Source: JBGSIC01 sp041751875 (lineage in GTDB: Bacteria; Bdellovibrionota; FAC87; UBA2466; JACKAF01). From it: a stretch of 64,000 nt of DNA. The stretch lies in assembly GCA_041751875.1 (NCBI GenBank), contig JBGSIC010000016.1, positions 62,001-126,000 of the forward strand, given 5' to 3'. Made by a program: the position numbers and the translations under genes. The notes beneath the pieces are model-generated. The model was not told the origin of the DNA. It saw only the letters and a program-made list of their open reading frames with translations, and did not search any database. This document shows, in pieces, positions 40,827-50,558 of this stretch (positions are counted from its first letter, which is position 1; each line of letters starts with the position of its first letter).

Positions 40827-42406
40827 CCGTAGATATTAGTTTCCATCACAGGATCAAGGGCGAACTTGCCCTTGTTCTTATCCAACCAGGAAGCCACTTC
40901 CTTGGGGGAGTTTACTTCCCCTTGGAGGACTTTAAGAAGCAGCTCGTGCGCAGAGACCGCATTGAAAGGGGCCTTATAAGTTTTGTTTTCTTTCTGCCCG
41001 GCCATTTTGAGCAGGAAAGGGATGCGGAAGTCCAGCGCACCATCCGGTCGGTAGACTTGATTTTCGGGACTACCAAACCACCACCAGTGATCGGAAGAAA
41101 CGAGAAGAGTGGTGGAGTCCCAAAGACCCGCCTCTTGAAGCGCAACCCGCAGTCTGCCCAGTGTGATGTCCGCAAGCGCTAGATTCCCCCAAAAACCTTC
41201 TTCATCGCGAAAGTCAGTATCGACATCTTTTATTTCACCGGTCTTGCGATCGTAAACCCAGGGCGGATGCGGCACAGGCATGTGCAAAAACACCAAACCC
41301 AAACTCGGATCGGCCACCATTTTTACCGCCGCATCGCTAAGGAACTGATAGCCCTCCACCGCGGGCACAATCTTTCGCCGGGGAAACACTTTGCTTAAAT
41401 GGATCTTAATTGATTTCCCCAGATCAGGCGTGGGGTGATCGGCCAGGCGTTCATTCACTGAGTGGTAAACGCATTGGTCTAAACTGTGGCTCATCATGCG
41501 ACAATAAGGATGGTACCAACCGACCAAGCCGGTCCGATAACCCATCGCGCGAGCTTTATCGAACAAGGACGGCACTTTTCCAAAAAGGTATTCCTTATCG
41601 TCATCCTTAAAGAACAAACGCGAGTCCGTGCCGTGGGCTGGATAGGCCAACCGCACGATTTTTCCGGTTAGGTACGAACCCAGTGAGTAGTGAGTCCGCA
41701 CGCCTGGTGAGTAAACATTAGTACCGTAAACAGATTGGTTTTTAAGAGCATCGAGTTCGGGCAGTTCCAAACCAGCCGGCCGGGCGGTAAAAGTCGAACG
41801 TTGCTCCATGGTATCAAAAATCACCCACACAACTCGAGTCTTGTTTTCCGTATTCTGTTTTATGGGGGCAGCTAACGCTGTATCTCCGTAGTTGTCGTGA
41901 AAAAGGTTACGGACTGACCATCCCGCATGAAAAAGCGCGAGCGGAGAAATAAAGGTCAAAAATCCAAACAGAAACGGAAAAGCGAGTTTCCTTTTTCTGA
42001 AAATCAAAAAGCCCAAACCCACTGATCCCAAAAGAACCAGCACGTTTAACCAAATTGGAGCATGAACAAAGAAGTTCAAAGAAAGCCACGGAATGCCCAC
42101 CATGCCTCTAAGCACTTGACGAAAGCTATTGAGACCCAGAACGAAGAACCCAGCGATGATGGCAAAGCACAAACCCCTCACCCATTTCTTTTTGGAGGTT
42201 TGCGTAAGAAATGCCACTCCCGCCAGTAGCAGGCCCATGCCGACCAAGTTGATTAACATGGCAAGATAGGTTTGCGGATAGGGACTCGCGTTTTCATAGC
42301 GATACAAGAGAGACGAGGTGTGAAGCTCTAGTGTTGCCCACTGGTGATAGAGGCAAATGTTCGCAAGCGAAAAACCTACCACTAAGAACTGCCAGCGAGC
42401 TTTCAT
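40814..42406 (-). CDS. Membrane-anchored sulfatase/alkaline phosphatase-fold protein
   Basis: The 530-residue protein has five N-terminal hydrophobic helices (about 10-190) and a periplasmic catalytic domain of the AlkP superfamily. Asp in VVWVIFDTMEQR and the Asp-His in LLVSSDHWWWFG are metal ligands; PGVRTHYSLGSYLTG supplies the nucleophile Thr or Ser. The layout resembles phosphoglycerol or phosphoethanolamine transferases, so it may decorate the glycan or lipid made by its neighbours. The start at 42406 forms a TGATG overlap with the preceding stop; the upstream extension to 42532 is not used. Confidence 0.8.
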   Translation of the reverse strand: MKARWQFLVVGFSLANICLYHQWATLELHTSSLLYRYENASPYPQTYLAMLINLVGMGLLLAGVAFLTQTSKKKWVRGLCFAIIAGFFVLGLNSFRQVLRGMVGIPWLSLNFFVHAPIWLNVLVLLGSVGLGFLIFRKRKLAFPFLFGFLTFISPLALFHAGWSVRNLFHDNYGDTALAAPIKQNTENKTRVVWVIFDTMEQRSTFTARPAGLELPELDALKNQSVYGTNVYSPGVRTHYSLGSYLTGKIVRLAYPAHGTDSRLFFKDDDKEYLFGKVPSLFDKARAMGYRTGLVGWYHPYCRMMSHSLDQCVYHSVNERLADHPTPDLGKSIKIHLSKVFPRRKIVPAVEGYQFLSDAAVKMVADPSLGLVFLHMPVPHPPWVYDRKTGEIKDVDTDFRDEEGFWGNLALADITLGRLRVALQEAGLWDSTTLLVSSDHWWWFGSPENQVYRPDGALDFRIPFLLKMAGQKENKTYKAPFNAVSAHELLLKVLQGEVNSPKEVASWLDKNKGKFALDPVMETNIYGWNL

Positions 42407-44064
42407 CAAGTAGGATCCTTGTACGGTACGACAGCATAACGACCTTCCTGCTTGAGAAGTCGCCACACCCTGCGATTCGGAAAATATTCTAACAGTTTTT
42501 CTGCATCCTCGGGTTTCAATTCCCGGGCCCAAACTACGGCGCTATCCGACAGATTAGCGTTATTTGCCACCACACCACACCGGTGATTTTCGCAGGGCAT
42601 CAGAATGAGGTGCTTGCCTCCGGAAGCGACAACCTCGGCCTCCAGGGCACTCCGATTTAACGCCTTCTCCATTCGCGGCACCCGTTTGTGCGCATAATCT
42701 TCCAAGAAAAGAGCAAACCCAGGAATAAGTGTCCAGACCAAGCCGGAGTAAACTACCAGTTTCCCCACGGGTTTGGCTTTCCACGTCCAGTGGGAAAAAC
42801 GCTCGAGGCCCATGAGAATAACAACGGCGAATAGCGGTACCGCGGGGGCCGTGTAATGTAAGTTGAAGAAAGTAACCTGGAGGATACCCACGATAAATAT
42901 TCCCAAAGAGAGGAAAAGCCATTTTAGCGACGATGTCCACCGGCCGGCGGCAAGTCCGATTAGTCCCACAATAAGGAATCTTAAACGAAAGGCTTCCTGA
43001 AACCAGGTGCCCAGTTTTTCTTTTACCCAGAAAAAGAAACGGGATACCGACTTTTTCTGATCTTCGTATTGCCAAGATTCAAAAGCCGCGTGATGCACTT
43101 CGAGATCGGGGCTCCGGTATACGGGCACGGGCAACGGGGCTTGCCACAAGAAGTTCGGCGCGACGCTATAAGTTTCCGCGTGGAGTTGATACGGCATTTT
43201 AAATGCGCTTCCCGTAACAGCTTGGTTGTAAAATGCCATAGCGCCGACAAATAGGAGCCCCGCGCCCCCTAACATAGCAAGCGCCTGAACCTGCTGCGCC
43301 CTCAGCCAAACTTTCTTTCGCAATAAAAAAAACAACCCGAGCGATAGAACGAGAAGAACGAGCCCCTCATAGGGGCGGCTATTGGCGAGCAAGCCAGCAC
43401 CGATCGCCAAAGCACCGATTTCAAAAACACCGTAGCGCTCTTTCAACCGTCCGACAGCCCCGAGAACTAAAGCGCCCCCTAGCATCGCCACCGCTCCACC
43501 CCAAAAGCTCTGGCCCCAATCAAAGAAGACCGGATGGACCACAAGTAGAAGGCCACCAATGAATCCCCAGAGCGGAACTAACCATCCGTACAAACACCAG
43601 GTGAGAGCTCCCACAGCGAGCGACTGAAAAATCCAAGCGCCAACAATGGGTTTGCCGGTAAGAACTTGCCCCAGTGCAAGTGCGAGACCTTGCCCAGGCG
43701 GATACTTACTCATGTAGGTGGGGCTCACCAGAATATGGAAGCTCTCAAATGCCACGGGTAAAGCGGGTGGGGGGTTGGTCAGCCTTCCCGAAGCGAAGGT
43801 GTCGGCGGCAAGAAGGTAGCTAAACTCATCGTGCACGCGCGGCTGCGGCCAGTAAAAACAAAGTGAAACAATGGCCTGAAAAAGAAAGTGGGCCATCGTA
43901 ACACCCACAATGACCCTGCGTGGATGACGCGACAGGTTCTTAAGAAATTGCTCGATGCGGCGACAAAAAGAAACTAGCCAGAAAGGAGCCCAAAGACTGA
44001 GCGCAGCGAGAGCGAAGAACGGCAGAGAATTCTTGGCGAAAATCCAATTGAGAATGAATGGCAT
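42406..44064 (-). CDS. GT39-type membrane glycosyltransferase
   Basis: The 552-residue polytopic protein has the Asp-Glu pair in RVHDEFSYLLAADTFASGRL, followed by MSKYPPGQGLALALG, typical of bacterial ArnT/PMT-like membrane glycosyltransferases. About eleven helices are followed by a C-terminal soluble part of about 100 residues. It is the first gene of a four-gene minus-strand operon with the sulfatase-fold protein, GT2 and second GT39-type gene. Its stop overlaps the next start as TGATG. A GT2 gene faces it divergently. Confidence 0.77.
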   Translation of the reverse strand: MPFILNWIFAKNSLPFFALAALSLWAPFWLVSFCRRIEQFLKNLSRHPRRVIVGVTMAHFLFQAIVSLCFYWPQPRVHDEFSYLLAADTFASGRLTNPPPALPVAFESFHILVSPTYMSKYPPGQGLALALGQVLTGKPIVGAWIFQSLAVGALTWCLYGWLVPLWGFIGGLLLVVHPVFFDWGQSFWGGAVAMLGGALVLGAVGRLKERYGVFEIGALAIGAGLLANSRPYEGLVLLVLSLGLFFLLRKKVWLRAQQVQALAMLGGAGLLFVGAMAFYNQAVTGSAFKMPYQLHAETYSVAPNFLWQAPLPVPVYRSPDLEVHHAAFESWQYEDQKKSVSRFFFWVKEKLGTWFQEAFRLRFLIVGLIGLAAGRWTSSLKWLFLSLGIFIVGILQVTFFNLHYTAPAVPLFAVVILMGLERFSHWTWKAKPVGKLVVYSGLVWTLIPGFALFLEDYAHKRVPRMEKALNRSALEAEVVASGGKHLILMPCENHRCGVVANNANLSDSAVVWARELKPEDAEKLLEYFPNRRVWRLLKQEGRYAVVPYKDPT

Positions 44065-44223
44065 GATGGAGAAAGTATTCTCCCACTCCCCTTCCGGTCA
44101 GTCTACTTTTCTACCCAGATTGCGAGAGACACCTTGCAGCATAGAAGGCCTCCCGCTTATAATAATAGTAGTCACTCCTCGAACTCGAACCCGAACCAGT
44201 TAATTCCCTCACACAATTCATTT

Positions 44224-45483
44224 ATGACACAAGACACTCTGACCGTCGTTATTCCCGCTTACAATGAAGAAGAAGCCATCGGCGATACCGTCCGACGCTG
44301 TCTGGAAGCCCGTAAGGAAATAAAAAACAAAGCCCAGCTAAACGATGTGGAAATTATCGTGGTCAGCGATGGTTCTGTAGACAACACCGTCAATATCGCC
44401 AAACGGTTCCGCGATGTAAAAGTGATCGTGTTTGAAAAAAACCGGGGCTACGGTGCCGCGATCAAAGAGGGTTTCCGACAAGGTAAAGGCTCGCTTGTTA
44501 GCTTCTTAGACGCTGACGGCACCTGCGACCCACTCGAGTTTTCAAAACTCTGTAACGCTCTTCAAGAAAACCGTGCAGACATTGTGTTGGGTTCGCGCAT
44601 GGGCAAAGAAACCAAAATGCCCCGCATTCGCAAAGTGGGAAATTATTTTTACGCACTTCTTTTGGGTTTTCTCTGTGGTCACCGCGTGACGGACACGGCA
44701 AGCGGCATGCGCGTCATCCGCCGAAGTGCTTTGCGCTGGCTCTACCCTCTTCCCGATGGTTTGCATTTTACTCCGTCCATGAGCGCGCGCGCTCTTTTGA
44801 ACGGTCTCTCTGTTATTGAAGTTCCTATCCCCTACGAAGAACGCATTGGTGAGAGTAAACTGAACGTCATTAAAGATGGCATTCGTTTTTTGAAAACCAT
44901 TTTAGCGGGCGTCCTTTGTTATCGCCCCGAACGTATTTTCTTGATGGGCTTTTCAGTATGCTTAGCGGTTTCGGTAGCTCTCGCGATTTATCCCGTTGAG
45001 TTCTATTTTGAGAACCGCTGGATCAAGGAATGGATGATTTACCGTTTTCTGGCTTGTTTCTTGCTCGGCTCGGCAGGGTTCCTGCTTTTGTGCGCCACCA
45101 CGCTGAGCTATCACTTAAGTTTCTTTGGCCCTCGCCAATCCGGACAAGCGGCCTTTTGGCCTGCGTTTGTTGCCAGTTTTTTTGAGGGAAAACCCCTTGC
45201 GGTTTTCACCTTCATTGCAAGTGCCGCTTCCTTGGCTCTCGTGTGGCCAGGCTTGGTGGAATACGCCACCACCAGCCACGTGAACCTGCATTGGTCGCGT
45301 GTCATGGTCGCTTCTTTTCTGCTTCTTCTCACCTGCCAGGCGAATGTCACTCACGTGCTCGTGCGCGTGCTGAAAATTTGGCAGTTCCAATCCTCCAATC
45401 AGGAAGAGATCGCTCACTCACATGCTTCCGTGCGTGTCGGGACCCGCCGTCTAGCGAAACAAGGCCTTTCCCATTCGAACTAG
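44224..45483 (+). CDS. GT2 glycosyltransferase with C-terminal membrane helices (DPM1-like)
   Basis: The 419-residue protein has a GT-A domain (1-240) with TVVIPAYNEEEAIGD, IVVSDGSVDNT, KNRGYGAAIKEGF and FLDADGTCDP (DAD metal motif). The GSRMGKETKMP segment and RRSALRWLYPL are typical of dolichyl-phosphate glucose/mannose synthases. Four hydrophobic helices follow (about 265-390) that could flip or anchor the lipid-linked product. The frame reaches 44134, but the family N-terminus starts at ATG 44224. It is divergent from the GT39 operon and likely supplies its donors. Confidence 0.85.
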   Translation: MTQDTLTVVIPAYNEEEAIGDTVRRCLEARKEIKNKAQLNDVEIIVVSDGSVDNTVNIAKRFRDVKVIVFEKNRGYGAAIKEGFRQGKGSLVSFLDADGTCDPLEFSKLCNALQENRADIVLGSRMGKETKMPRIRKVGNYFYALLLGFLCGHRVTDTASGMRVIRRSALRWLYPLPDGLHFTPSMSARALLNGLSVIEVPIPYEERIGESKLNVIKDGIRFLKTILAGVLCYRPERIFLMGFSVCLAVSVALAIYPVEFYFENRWIKEWMIYRFLACFLLGSAGFLLLCATTLSYHLSFFGPRQSGQAAFWPAFVASFFEGKPLAVFTFIASAASLALVWPGLVEYATTSHVNLHWSRVMVASFLLLLTCQANVTHVLVRVLKIWQFQSSNQEEIAHSHASVRVGTRRLAKQGLSHSN

Positions 45484-45574
45484 TCTGCTTTCGCGACCCC
45501 AGTCGCCATTTCGCTCCTCACTCTAGCTTGTTCGCGCTTGCGCTTCTGGCATCCCCCCTGCATTTCCCATCCTC

Positions 45575-45964
45575 ATGACTTGCCGTTTCTGGATAGGAAT
45601 GCTTTTAGGTCTCTCTCTTTCTTGCGCTCGCGAACCTGGGTCCAACCCAGCGAAAGATCCTCCGCCTTTTGGCGAACTCACCCGAGCCGTAGCCAACAAC
45701 CAACGATCAAAAGTAGCGAGCCTTCTCGATGCAGGGGCTACCATTGATGAGAATATTGATTCCGACTCGGAACATATAAGCCCCTTAATGGTGGCCCTAC
45801 TGCGGGGGCACTACGAACTAGCTCGCTTCCTGTTGGAACGAGGTGCGTCTCCTTACGTGTCCTACGCCGGATACAACGCGAAGGACTTCGCCTATCAGGT
45901 ACTTCCGGAGGACCACCCCCTTGTGCGATTTTTAGAAAACAGTGGTGCTTTCTATGCCCCTTAA
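45575..45964 (+). CDS. Ankyrin-repeat lipoprotein
   Basis: The 129-residue product has a lipoprotein signal with lipobox LSLSC (Cys17). It is followed by two ankyrin repeats, ELTRAVANNQRSKVASLLDAG and SPLMVALLRGHYELARFLLERGA, and a partial third. Ankyrin repeats bind proteins, here probably in the periplasm or at the surface. The gene overlaps the following large exported protein by 11 bases, so the two are co-translated and may interact. Confidence 0.75.
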   Translation: MTCRFWIGMLLGLSLSCAREPGSNPAKDPPPFGELTRAVANNQRSKVASLLDAGATIDENIDSDSEHISPLMVALLRGHYELARFLLERGASPYVSYAGYNAKDFAYQVLPEDHPLVRFLENSGAFYAP

Positions 45965-48923
45965 ATCTCCTTTTCTAAGCAAGGTAATCTTCGCCCTTTT
46001 TGCCCTCGGCTCCGCAACCGCGCTGGCGCGTGATCTGCGTGCCACTTTGTGGGCTCAGATCCGGTTGCGCGACATTGACCGGGCGGGTCTCGGAACGGCT
46101 CCCATCGAACGGGTTGCTTTGCTTCTCTCTCGCTTGAAGCAAGAACCAGCCGACCACAAAACTCTTTCCTTAGTAAGCCAAGCCGAAACCGACCCTTCTG
46201 AACCTTTTAACAACGCAGTTCGTTTTTGGGCCCGCACACTTTCCGACACAGCCGATCCCCCTCGCGTTGTAAAGGAGGGAGTCGGGGCTCTCAGTTGGAC
46301 CAGTGAGCTACTCTGGCGCGAGTATTTCGCTCAAATCCCCGAGCCGGGCTCGCTTACGGTAGGGTATCGCGCTCGCGCACTCGAACTGATGGAGCAATGG
46401 TACCAAAGGCAACGGGAAAGTGAGGTCGCCAAGGAACTGGATGAACGATTCCTGTCGCCAAACCACTTCTCTCTCGATGCCGTCGATGTAAATGCTTCTG
46501 TTCCTGAACTTCTTTCTGAGCTGCCCCTCTCTGAGGATTTCATAAAAACAATCCTGGAGATTAACTCTTTCCCCGCCGGAACAAACAAACGAGAGGTCCT
46601 TTTGGAAGAAGCATTGGAGTCCGTTCATCAATCGATTCGCCTGCCTCTTAACCATTCGCCTGCGGCAATGCCACCCCTAGAGGCAATTTCAACTCGGGAG
46701 CCCGCGTTTGAATCCGCGGAGTTGGGCATTGAACTTCTCTCCAAGTGGGCCTCTTTGGAGGGCAAGAATAAGGAGGCCGAACTCATTACAGCTCTCGGTC
46801 AAAGCGCAATCGGCATCGCAAAAGCCTTGAATGCTTATCAAACGGCGAACGAGGCGCTAAAGACCAATCCCCAAGCAACACCCTACGGTACGCTTCGTCT
46901 GACGACGGATATTGGTTCAACCATTGCGCGGTTTCTGTCTCTAGCGCTCTTGTCGGGTCGTCCGTCTTTTGAAGAAGTCGTTCTAAAGGAACTAGACTTC
47001 CTAAAAAGCCTAGTGACCGAACTTCATCAGCACTTGGATGCTCGGCTCGACCATTTGGAAGCCTCAGTGGAAGTCGTGTTTGAAACGCTACAAGTCCGCC
47101 TTAATCAGATTTCGGCCCAACTTGAGCGTCATACTCTCAGAGAAACGGATATCCAATCGTTTCTGGTCCATCTGGAGCAGCGCCTTCGTGCCATTGAGGG
47201 TAGCCAGTACGCACTCACGCGCGCCGGGTTTGAACGACCCGTGGCACTGCGTACGGACTCGTGTTTGAACCAGCAGACGTTCGACATTCCTCAAACACGC
47301 TCTCACTACGTAGCCTGCTTGAGCGACATTAAAACCTTCGCGGTTCTTTACTCACGAGATGCGATAGAAAGCGGCGGTCCGACTGCCGCGAACCATTCGT
47401 CCTTCCCCCTTATTCCCTCGCCGTGGCATCACATCAACTCTCTAGCGATGAAAGCCGCTACCGACTTTGACCATTCCCGTGCACTAACCGACCCACGCGG
47501 GTTGGTAAATCCACTGGCATGGGGGAAATATGCCGTAGCGTACCTCAAGTTAAGTACCGCCTGGCCTGATATTTTTCGTCAGTACGGCGCTTCTCAATTG
47601 AGTAACGAAATTTTAGCGGCCGGAGAAAGCCTCAGTCATAGTCTCGCGAGTCTGACACTCGAACATTCCGCTCCTAGAAACGCACAACGTTCCCCCCAAC
47701 TTCTTTTTCGTGTTCTGAGACAATACCAAACAGCAACAGAACAACTAAGCTCTGTTATAGAAGACTCCCGCCGAACCTATGAAACTATTCTTCCTGAGTT
47801 AGATGGACTCGGACTGAACGCATCGGCTGCACAATTCCCTCAAACGGGCAGCCAGCGAAAAGCCTTTCGCAGTTTTCACATTCCTATCTGTCAGGGGAAG
47901 ATTGCCCATTCACCGCACACTACTCAACCAAAGCTACCTACTCCGGTAGCCCTCCAAGAGCCCGCAAAACACTTTGGTTCTGAACCGCTCATTCCGGCAA
48001 TTTTTCTTAATGCGCACCATCTCGGAATAGGAAGGATTTCCCTATGCTATGACTCAGTAGAATGGACTGATAAGCAATGGGATATCACATCAACCATGCC
48101 CCACTTCCAATATGGACGACTCTCAGTCGTGATACGCGCTTCAATCAGCGCGGGGGAACAGAGCTGGCCTATTTTCGCAAGACGCGTTCAATCCAATCAT
48201 CTCTACTTGTCGGGCTGGTTCCCTCCCCATCAAAGGGCGGTGGAAAATTTGATCGCCTACAATCTGCCCTATCTGGAACCCAAATCAAATGAACGGCGGG
48301 TGGCCATGGCTTCAGCCGGCGTATCTGTTCTCGAAGAGGGTCTTTTAAAGGACTGGTCCGAGCTAAGTTTAAAACTTAACAGCGACTTCGAAGAGCTTCT
48401 CACGACAAAGGACCGAGATTCATCCGAAAAGGAAGTTAGCAAACTCATTGAAAATCATCTTCTTCATTGGAGAAAACAGTTTTACGCCTCTATTGAAAAC
48501 GATCCGAGCAGCGGAAGGCTAAGTCAGGCACGTACGAGTCTTCGAGATTCAAAAAACCTGCTCATCGCTTTTACCTCGCTCGCCCTGCCTCTTGAGCTGG
48601 AGAAAAACGACAACTTGCGCAAGCTCCTTTCAGGGAACTCGAGTCTTTGGGACGGCTCTTTGAGCCGGTTGGACAACCGTCATTCAGCGGAAGATCCCAT
48701 GGTAAGCTTGCTGAAACAGAACGCGAACCAAATCGCACAATATGAAGCCATCGTAACTCGGCGCTTGCTACGAGAAGACAAAGAAGAGCTTCCTCTTCTG
48801 TCTAATATTCTCGAAGCGCTTCGTTTACTCAAAGTCATTCATGATCGCGCTCGCCCGCTCAGACCCATGAGTGAGGTCCTGCCAGAAATCCAGATGAAGA
48901 TTAAGGAGTTTCTCGCCAGCTAA
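45954..48923 (+). CDS. Large exported protein, unknown (989 residues)
   Basis: The product has a signal peptide (about residues 1-25, ending ALA). It is mostly helical, with a coiled-coil stretch at about 355-415 (LVTELHQHLDARLDHLEA, RLNQISAQLERH). A beta-rich part around 640-790 contains the only clear run of non-helical sequence, and a second helical region ends the chain. It has few cysteines (TDSCLNQ, VACLSD, ICQGK, LCYDS). I recognise no domain. I choose ATG 45954 over GTG 45942 because the signal peptide starts there. It overlaps the ankyrin lipoprotein gene by 11 bases, implying a two-protein unit. Confidence 0.7.
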   Translation: MPLKSPFLSKVIFALFALGSATALARDLRATLWAQIRLRDIDRAGLGTAPIERVALLLSRLKQEPADHKTLSLVSQAETDPSEPFNNAVRFWARTLSDTADPPRVVKEGVGALSWTSELLWREYFAQIPEPGSLTVGYRARALELMEQWYQRQRESEVAKELDERFLSPNHFSLDAVDVNASVPELLSELPLSEDFIKTILEINSFPAGTNKREVLLEEALESVHQSIRLPLNHSPAAMPPLEAISTREPAFESAELGIELLSKWASLEGKNKEAELITALGQSAIGIAKALNAYQTANEALKTNPQATPYGTLRLTTDIGSTIARFLSLALLSGRPSFEEVVLKELDFLKSLVTELHQHLDARLDHLEASVEVVFETLQVRLNQISAQLERHTLRETDIQSFLVHLEQRLRAIEGSQYALTRAGFERPVALRTDSCLNQQTFDIPQTRSHYVACLSDIKTFAVLYSRDAIESGGPTAANHSSFPLIPSPWHHINSLAMKAATDFDHSRALTDPRGLVNPLAWGKYAVAYLKLSTAWPDIFRQYGASQLSNEILAAGESLSHSLASLTLEHSAPRNAQRSPQLLFRVLRQYQTATEQLSSVIEDSRRTYETILPELDGLGLNASAAQFPQTGSQRKAFRSFHIPICQGKIAHSPHTTQPKLPTPVALQEPAKHFGSEPLIPAIFLNAHHLGIGRISLCYDSVEWTDKQWDITSTMPHFQYGRLSVVIRASISAGEQSWPIFARRVQSNHLYLSGWFPPHQRAVENLIAYNLPYLEPKSNERRVAMASAGVSVLEEGLLKDWSELSLKLNSDFEELLTTKDRDSSEKEVSKLIENHLLHWRKQFYASIENDPSSGRLSQARTSLRDSKNLLIAFTSLALPLELEKNDNLRKLLSGNSSLWDGSLSRLDNRHSAEDPMVSLLKQNANQIAQYEAIVTRRLLREDKEELPLLSNILEALRLLKVIHDRARPLRPMSEVLPEIQMKIKEFLAS

Positions 48924-49075
48924 AGTAGAATTCCTCCGCGTGAGCAGCTTGTCACATAAAACTCGGATGCGAAGTGCGGAGTGGGAATTCGTGAGAGAAG
49001 TGCCTCGGCATGGCTGGATCTCAAGCCTTCGGGAAAAAGTCCCCGCTGCTGAAAAATCCTAATCCCTCAGGTATT

Positions 49076-50245
49076 TTAGAGCCAGCGTTTCGGTCGAGAG
49101 AGATTGTTGTTCACAGCAAGCACAAGCTGAGGCTTGTCGGAAGTCGGATACCAATGCCCCTGCGCATTGAGTTTGTAAAACTTCGCCGCAAAGTGACGGC
49201 CTAGAGTCTTGCCATCGACCACGGTTCCCGCTGCTATCTCGCCGATGGTGCGTCCGATTTTGCCATTGATGTCGGCCTGGACCATGTACCATTTCTTGGT
49301 TTTCTTCTCTTGGCGGAGATAAAACTTTTTGGGGGAAAGTTTGCGCTCTTTCCTTGGCGTCCAAGACGCGATTGCCCCGGTGATTTGGGTATTTTCAGTA
49401 ATCTGTGTGTTTTTCTGCCAGTTCGGATCCGTAAGCTGAATGCTCGAGGTAAGTCCCTTTTCCGCCACTTCGGAGACTTCTTCCATGCTCACTCTCGCTT
49501 GACGGTCCTGCCAAATCGTCTTTTCTTCCACCTCTTCTTGCAGGGGCTGGAAATTTTCGATGTTGCGTTCTCTAAAAGGAATCACGATGGCGACTTCCCG
49601 CGTACGGCGAGGTTGCGCGGTTTGAAGACTAAAAAATAGCTTCAGCACGAAGGCGCAACCAATGAGAATTAAGGCCCACAACACAATCGTGATGCGATTG
49701 CCTTCAAGCGCGCGCTCGGCAATGTCCTCCATAAATAAAGGTACCTTGCGTCCTGCGATCATAAGTGCGCTATCGATAATCTCTTTATGAACCAATTCCA
49801 TCGATTCGCCGGTTTCAAGAAGTTCCGCCGGACCTTCCACTCCGAGATCTCGACTAAACTTGGTGTTGAGTGTGAAAGGAGGTTCGTAGTCTTCCCCTTC
49901 TGCAAGCTCGTCGGAAGCAAGGGCTTCGTTTTCTTCAACGATGTCCACTTCCGCGCCTTGACTCGCTAGTCCTCGAGAAGGGACGATCTCGCTCCGCTTA
50001 TCTTTCGGATTGTGCAGCGGAACGGTGTCTTTAGTCCGCTCCACGGGAGCCGCAATTTCCGGTTGAACAAAATCTTTGGCTGAATCCTCAGGAACATACA
50101 GTACGGATAGCCCGGCGCGGCCGACGTACTCGGCGTTAGCTTCGGCTTGGTCCGCCGCCTCTTTCTTAGCCTGGTCGGCGGATCCTAGGATCGGCAAACT
50201 CAGTCCGAGAAGAATCAGTAGTGGTTTTCGCAAAGCTGTTTTCAT
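49076..50245 (-). CDS. Membrane protein with one central helix, unknown
   Basis: The 389-residue product has a signal peptide (1-23, ending GSA). It then has a 160-residue acidic, low-complexity periplasmic region, one transmembrane helix at about 185-205 (ITIVLWALILIGCAFVLKLFF) and a C-terminal basic region. The last 90 residues (SPKKFYLRQEKKTKKWYMV, GRTIGEIAAGTVVDGK, LGRHFAAKFYKL) look like a small folded domain. With a cleaved signal the C-terminal part would be cytoplasmic. No family recognised. Confidence 0.65.
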   Translation of the reverse strand: MKTALRKPLLILLGLSLPILGSADQAKKEAADQAEANAEYVGRAGLSVLYVPEDSAKDFVQPEIAAPVERTKDTVPLHNPKDKRSEIVPSRGLASQGAEVDIVEENEALASDELAEGEDYEPPFTLNTKFSRDLGVEGPAELLETGESMELVHKEIIDSALMIAGRKVPLFMEDIAERALEGNRITIVLWALILIGCAFVLKLFFSLQTAQPRRTREVAIVIPFRERNIENFQPLQEEVEEKTIWQDRQARVSMEEVSEVAEKGLTSSIQLTDPNWQKNTQITENTQITGAIASWTPRKERKLSPKKFYLRQEKKTKKWYMVQADINGKIGRTIGEIAAGTVVDGKTLGRHFAAKFYKLNAQGHWYPTSDKPQLVLAVNNNLSRPKRWL

Positions 50246-50558
50246 AGGTGTTCCTTAACAACCTTTAGAATGCAGGATCGCGGCCAAAAACTTGAGTCCA
50301 TTTGCCTCATAACTGGTTGATATAACTAATGCCTTTGTTGCTGCTTGGGGTGAAATCCGTTCATATCGTAGCCGGGGTGCGAGCGCACTCCCAATAGAAC
50401 AATTGAATTGAGTACTTACTGTGCCCGGTGCCTGGACGTTGCCCGCCAGCGGAAAAGCTGGCCTCTTTCCGTTGTATTTACAAATACTTACAACTTGATT
50501 GACCTCGCGCCTGACATTCACTAGATTGCGCCGACAAACCCAAAACCTGGTGACCTGT
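50246..50558. other. 313-base intergenic region between divergent genes
   Basis: I see no gene here. It should hold the promoters of both flanking genes. A 6-bp hairpin GCCAGC/GCTGGC with a 6-base loop lies at 50445-50462, preceded by CCGGTGCCTGG, a motif partly shared with the palindromes at 53986 and 61345. Confidence 0.4.

Noticed and set aside
45954..48923. Tape-measure or SMC-like role for the 989-residue protein because of its coiled coil
   Set aside because: The coiled coil is short, no Walker motifs or phage neighbours are present, and it has a signal peptide.
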